Source: Pseudoscleropodium purum
Taxonomy: Eukaryota; Streptophyta; Bryopsida; Hypnales; Brachytheciaceae
Assembly (NCBI GenBank): GCA_963969395.1
Contig: OZ017804.1
Coordinates: forward strand, 5,084,001 to 5,148,000
Length of the DNA stretch: 64,000 nt
Reading direction: 5' to 3'
The position numbers were made by a program, and so were the translations under genes. Positions 59,199-64,000 of the stretch are shown piece by piece. Under the pieces are notes generated by a model. It was not told the origin of the DNA. It ran no database searches and was given only the letters and a program-made list of their open reading frames with translations. Within the stretch, counting starts at the first letter, position 1. Each line of letters begins with the position of its first letter.

Positions 59199-62100
59199 AT
59201 GGCGCCAATTCAGCTCGGAGACGATGGCTCACAAGAATGGAGCGACGACGTCCACTGCCCGGACCATGACGACGATTGCTTAGGTGATAACACTACCACA
59301 TTGGAGGATGAGCATGATAATGACATCAGAGAACCACCCCTGGACTACAGCCCGCTGGAGAAGCTACATGCGAGGCGAGGCAGGGGCGCGAGAGCACATG
59401 AGAACCGGGGCGATGTCCAGGGCATAGGGGATTCCCAGTCACAGCTCCGGCTGAATGAGGCGATGCGACAGTCCGCACATCGCAGGGGCAACGTTGAGCT
59501 GTATTCGCAACAGAGGAACCCCGCTGCAATCCGCATGCGCACAAGTGGAAGTCCCGCACATGCATTCACACGTGGTAGGCAGTTAAGAACTGCCGACGGT
59601 GTTTGGACATTCACTAACGCTGGTCGACCTCAGTGCACACCTTTGCAGCGGCGTCTTCCTCTGCAAAATGAAAGCGGTTGTAATGGCACTGGTGACAATG
59701 GTCATCGACCTGATACAGAGGAGTGCGGAGCACGTAGGGGGGGCAGGAGACCAGCATCGTAGCAGAAGCGAAGAAAAAAACCCGGAAACTGGACTGATGC
59801 TCAACTTCAGTTAGCATTAACAGCTACTGATGAGGGCTTGTCTATGCGGAAAGCAGCAAAATTAAATAACATACCTTACTCTACCTTCAGGGATTGGTGT
59901 TACGGTCGCACTCGCAGTCGCAAGAGGGGGAGGGCTAGCATTCTCACTCTTGAAGAGGAATCCGAATTGGTGCAATACCTCATAAGAATGTGTGATGCCG
60001 GGTTTGGTTTGTCATCCACTGCATTAAAAATGAAGGTTTATGAGATTACAAAAAGTAGATGCACTCCATTTACAGATGGTATACCTGGCGACGGGTGGAT
60101 GCGTTGGTTTAAGAGTCGACATCCAGAGCTAACTATCAGAGCTGCTCAAGCACTTGAGACATCAAGGGCAAAAGCAGTATGCCCAGAAAACGTTGCATCT
60201 TTGTACACCAACTTGGAGGAACTTTACACTATGCACAATTATCCTCCTCATCGCATTTGGAATTGCAATGAGTCAGGTGCTCAAGCAGGTATGTTTTTTT
60301 CCATTATAAATCAGTCCTTCCAATTCAGCATATAACTTCTATGGCATAAAAAATGTAGCACTTTTCAAATCAAAAACTTACCTTCTCATTCCATATGGCA
60401 GGGAGAAATGGTGGCGGCATGGTCATTGCCAAAACAGGGGCACGTCGTGTGCATACCATTGTGCCCAATCAAAGGGAATGGTTGTCTGTGTTGGTCTGCG
60501 TAAATGCAGCAGGCTTGTCAATCCCTTCATTCTACATATTTCGAGGTAAGCGATTTGGACAGAACTACATAGAACAATGCGAAGACGGGGCTACAATGGC
60601 TATGCAGCCGCGGGCTTGGATGACTACATACCTCTTCAGTACGTGGATTTCGCACTTCATCGCGTCCATTCAAAGAGCTGACCACATTTCAGAAAAGAAT
60701 CACCATCTCCTCATCCTCAACGGCCATAATAGTCACGTCATGCTAGAGGTAGCAAAAGCAGCCATGGCCATTGGGTTAGATTTACTCACATTACCATCTC
60801 ATACCTCTCATGCACTTCAACCCCTAGACTTATCTGTATTTAAGCCTTTCAAACAATATTTCCGCCAATATCGAGATTACTAGATGTCTAGACACCTAGA
60901 TATTCCAGCCTCTAAAGACACTTTAGCCCATTGGGTTTCACTGTCTCTAAGAAAAGCACTAACGCCACAAAATATACAAAGTGGTTTTAGAAGGGTAGGG
61001 ATATATCCAATGAATAAGAGTGCAGTAGACTACTTATTTGTGACATCCGAGGTTTACAGGAACTCTGAGGAGGTAGGGGTAGAGTGCGAACCTGCTTCAG
61101 AGAATGCCTGCATGGTAGACGCCACCATTGTAGTTCCAAACTGCGGTCTGGACACGCAGCAACAGGGCCCGGCAATAGCTACAGCAGCCTGCGACCGCGG
61201 TGCACGTCAAATAGGGGGGGTACATCCCACATCCGAAGCGACCAGGGAGCCGCATCTGCAGACAAGGCCATCCAACGCTGAGCCATTAGCACGTGCAGAG
61301 CAGCATAACTCCACTGCATGTTACGGGGACATGAACATGAGAAGAATTGGGGAAAATGCGAACCTGCGGGCACTTGCAAAGGAAGACTGTCCGGTTGCCG
61401 GAGTGGGAAATTTTGAAGACATTGCTATCGTTGTGATAGCCTTGGGTCTTCAAATGGATCGTTCTGATATTGAGATTACGCTATAGCAGTCCTCGGCAAA
61501 CGGCTTACATGACAGTAATGTTCGAAGCTCTCCAGCTACAGAGACTGCGATAGAGGTCATGGTCTGTGAGAATGAAGAAATCTTACCAGACGTCGGTGAG
61601 GAATGTGGTAGTCCGACCGGATCTCACTGTGCGTTTGAGGAGCAAACTGAGGCGGATCTAGAGTGTCAATTCGCGGAGGCGCCCAGGTCGACAACCTCAC
61701 ATTTCTTCGTCGGGCTTGATGATTCCGAAGTTTCGCCGGAGGAGGAAATTGGAGTTCTCGACCCTGCTGTTGACGAACCACAATCTATCACTCGGTTTTT
61801 GCAGCTACCACGGGTGACAATGCGCACATCTACAAGAAGGAAAGATCCAATCATTGAGTTTACAAAATCTATCATTATCACGTCTAGGGAGTATGTGCAA
61901 GCAGCTGCAGCCATAAAAGATTCGAGAGAAAAAGACAAGAAGGAAAAGGAGGAAGCAAAACAAGCAAGAGAGGAAAGAAAAAAATAAAGGCAATAGAGAG
62001 GGAAGAGGAGAGGGCTCGGAAGGCAGTTGAGTGTGAGGCGGCACTCCGGGAGAAGGAGGAGCGCGTAGCACAACACGCGGTAGAGCAAGCCCGAAAAGTT

Positions 62101-62532
62101 GCAGAGAGGGAGCTTGTCCAACGGGCGAAAGCTGCGCGCGCTCAAGCGATGGAGAGTGCGAGGTTGGCAAAGACTTCGGAGAAGGCTCGTCTAGCAGCAG
62201 AGCGACGTGATGCTCGCAGAAGCAGGGCGATGGAGAGCGTGGAAGGACGCCAAACTAGATCGACGAGCATGGGAGTTGCAAATCCAAGAGAGCTACAAAA
62301 TGGAGGAGAAGCAGGTGGGCACACACATTTCAGGGAAGTCCCACAATTTGCACCCTACATACCTCAACTACCATTACCACCTTACATTCACCATCACATG
62401 CCTGGACATTTTTTCTTGCCCTCCTCTTCAAGTGTCCCTCAATTCTCACAATCTAACGTCCATCCACAGTCTACGCTACCCCCTCTACAATTTCCTACAC
62501 ACTTTGAAACTCCAAGGTATCCTTTGCAATAA
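59199..62532 (+). pseudogene. Jerky/pogo-type (CENP-B-like) DDE transposase, inactivated
   Basis: Exon 1 runs from ATG 59199 to 60288, exon 2 from 60402; the 113-bp intron has gcag|gtatgt and ggcag|gg ends in phase 1. Order: acidic N-terminal region, psq-type helix-turn-helix (LSMRKAAKLNNIPYSTFRDW), CENPB/Tc5-type DNA-binding region (GWMRWFKSRHPEL), DDE_1 catalytic domain, then a long acidic tail, a Lys/Glu-rich coiled coil and a Pro/His-rich end. The first catalytic Asp is Asn (60267, CNESG) and so is the second (60719, LILNGHNSH); the third is intact (60827). The second-to-third spacing is 35 residues. In-frame TAG codons lie at 59760, 60881 and 61484. A one-base slip in an A run near 61980 shifts the tail frame. 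Otherwise intact, so inactivation is fairly recent. Confidence 0.85.
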
Positions 62533-64000
62533 ACCTAACACCTAGACTGCATGCAGGAATGAAGAGGGAAGACGTTGAAGAGCATCCCCTAATCCAAGTA
62601 GCCGTTGCATCATGTTTTGAAGAAACATGCATCGATCGACAAGGGTGTGAGGCAGTGCAACGTATGAACAGGAAGTAGGCAGGGAGATAAGTTCAGTTAA
62701 CTTACGACGGGGAAGAATACACAATTGCGCGGGAGTGCCGTTTGACGCGCCACTAGGCAGTTCCCCGAGTTCAGTTCCTCCTTCGAAAGAGCCCCACAGG
62801 CCGGGCGACGCGGTCACTCTTCGTAGAGTGGCTGGGCGGCTTTTCCTTGTGCAGCGCATGGATTTTGCAGTACATCGCTGAGCGGCTTTTCATTTTCCAA
62901 CACATAGGTTTTGCAGGGCGTCCGACCACATTTGGGAAAAAAACAAGTGATTGCCACATCGCACAACTGGCAGTTCATGGTCCATGTGCTTTCCGGTTTT
63001 TCAAACTTCTGTGCACAGTTTTAGATTCAACTGTGGGCAGTAAATAGTACGGGCTTGGTGGTTCTCAAGTAGAGCCTATTGATTGCTTTCAAGTCGTGGA
63101 CACTTTTGGCTTTCAAAATTCATAAGTAATTGAATTTTCGCAATTTATTTTTGGAAAATTTTCCAATCTTCATCATTCTTGTTGCGCCATACTTGAAAAA
63201 TTTCAGATAATACATAACACATCCAGAAACTTCCAAAACATCTTAAATTGGTGGTTTTACAGCATTCTACCTTATATACCCTATACATTTAAGGAGGTGG
63301 ATGCTTTCAGAGCGTGTGTGCTTCTAGAACCTCCTACCTTGATATTACTATTAAACTTAACCTAGAATAAAGCCTCACAGTCACACAATTTTTGTTGATT
63401 ATTATACCATTCCATTAACAGAACTTCATGACTTGCCCAGTACTTTCCAAGGCTTGTGCCCTGAACCGTAGATGATTAATCAAAGCTTTGTGTAAGCTTA
63501 GATCTCCGTATGGTGTATAGAAAGTGTCAATTTTGTGAATTGTTATCAATTTAGCTGGCATATGAATAATCACCTCCTCATGACACTATCAATCCATTCA
63601 AATGCGGTGATTTTGATGAACCAATTTGCTGTTGAGACAATGCAGACTGAATGAAACTTATTGGTTTCTATTTGCTTAATCCTGGAGCGCTCCAACGTCC
63701 GTTTTCTGGACGACGTCTAGATTGAAACAGTTGCTGACGACAAAGAATTGACATTTTTCATCCACCGATTTTTCGGTGGCCATTGTGGAGAGTTTCAGGT
63801 ACGACAATGTTCACGGCATCTGAAGAAGTTGGAGCGATAATTACATAAAAAAATTTGAAGTGCTAATTTTTTATGTAATTGATGAAATTTTCAAGTGCCC
63901 TGAGCAATTTCAGTGCTCACAGTGAAATTCTGAGTGCCTCGTACTCCGAGAGGGCTGCAGAAAATGGGCACTTATGAGACTGTTTTCAGCATTTTTTAAC
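62533..64000. other. intergenic DNA, no gene seen
   Basis: The first 500 bp are GC-richer and may be the 3' part of the transposon. Small hairpins occur at 63760-63777 (ccaccga...tcggtgg) and 63841-63879 (ttacataaaaaaatt paired with its complement). Neither has a known role. Confidence 0.4.

Noticed and set aside
61666..62170. Two long minus-strand ORFs rich in Leu, Ser, Pro and Phe
   Set aside because: They are antisense to the Glu/Lys-rich tail of the Jerky-type transposase, which naturally gives Leu/Ser/Phe-rich frames.

Overview
The window looks like a piece of a large, repeat-rich land-plant nuclear genome. It is AT-rich and mostly intergenic, with decayed LTR retrotransposons, hAT and Jerky/pogo-type DNA transposons, MITEs and hairpin repeats. 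It carries one clear plant gene, an L-type lectin receptor kinase with a GT-AG intron. The style (deeply decayed elements, long spacing between genes) suggests a gymnosperm or similar large-genome lineage, but that is inference only. I see no bacterial, organellar or rRNA/tRNA sequence.

Layout. 1-3162: AT-rich DNA with a small hAT-type MITE (994-1304) and a 69-codon gene fragment. 3163-17761: a decayed Ty3/gypsy retrotransposon on the minus strand. It has an LTR at 3163-4348, a polypurine tract, integrase, RNase H, reverse transcriptase, protease, gag, a tRNA-Asp-like primer site and a second LTR at 13900-17761. Its integrase is split by a 3.27-kb solo LTR (5098-8370, exact 5-bp duplication CCAAA). 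Two GC-rich MITEs with exact 8-bp duplications sit inside it. 17762-21040: more decayed sequence. 21041-24960: a less AT-rich island with splice-like exons on both strands and no recognised gene. 24961-41713: AT-rich DNA with dispersed repeats, hairpins and two tandem arrays. 41714-45964: the lectin receptor kinase, minus strand, 699 aa from two exons. 48443-51140: a decayed BED-like/hAT transposase. 51140-58000: AT-rich repeats and small unrecognised ORFs. 59199-62532: a nearly complete Jerky/pogo-type transposase with an intron, three TAG stops, one frameshift and two of its three catalytic Asp codons changed to Asn.

Main observation. The solo LTR at 5098-8370 and the long LTR at 13900-17761 both contain, in LTR sense, a homologous reading frame of about 550 codons. 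It has a conserved core (HRR...PEK...NTIF), an acidic stretch and coiled-coil-like segments. In the solo LTR a TATA box lies upstream of the frame and another downstream. The third related LTR (3163-4348) lacks the frame, apparently by a precise internal deletion. This points to a plant retrotransposon lineage that carries a protein-coding gene inside its LTR.

How the genes work together: apart from the receptor kinase, which would act alone at the plasma membrane, everything recognisable is mobile-element sequence. All autonomous elements are dead. Many lesions (TGG or CAG to TAG, GAT or GAC to AAT or AAC at former CpG sites) are what deamination of methylated cytosine would leave.
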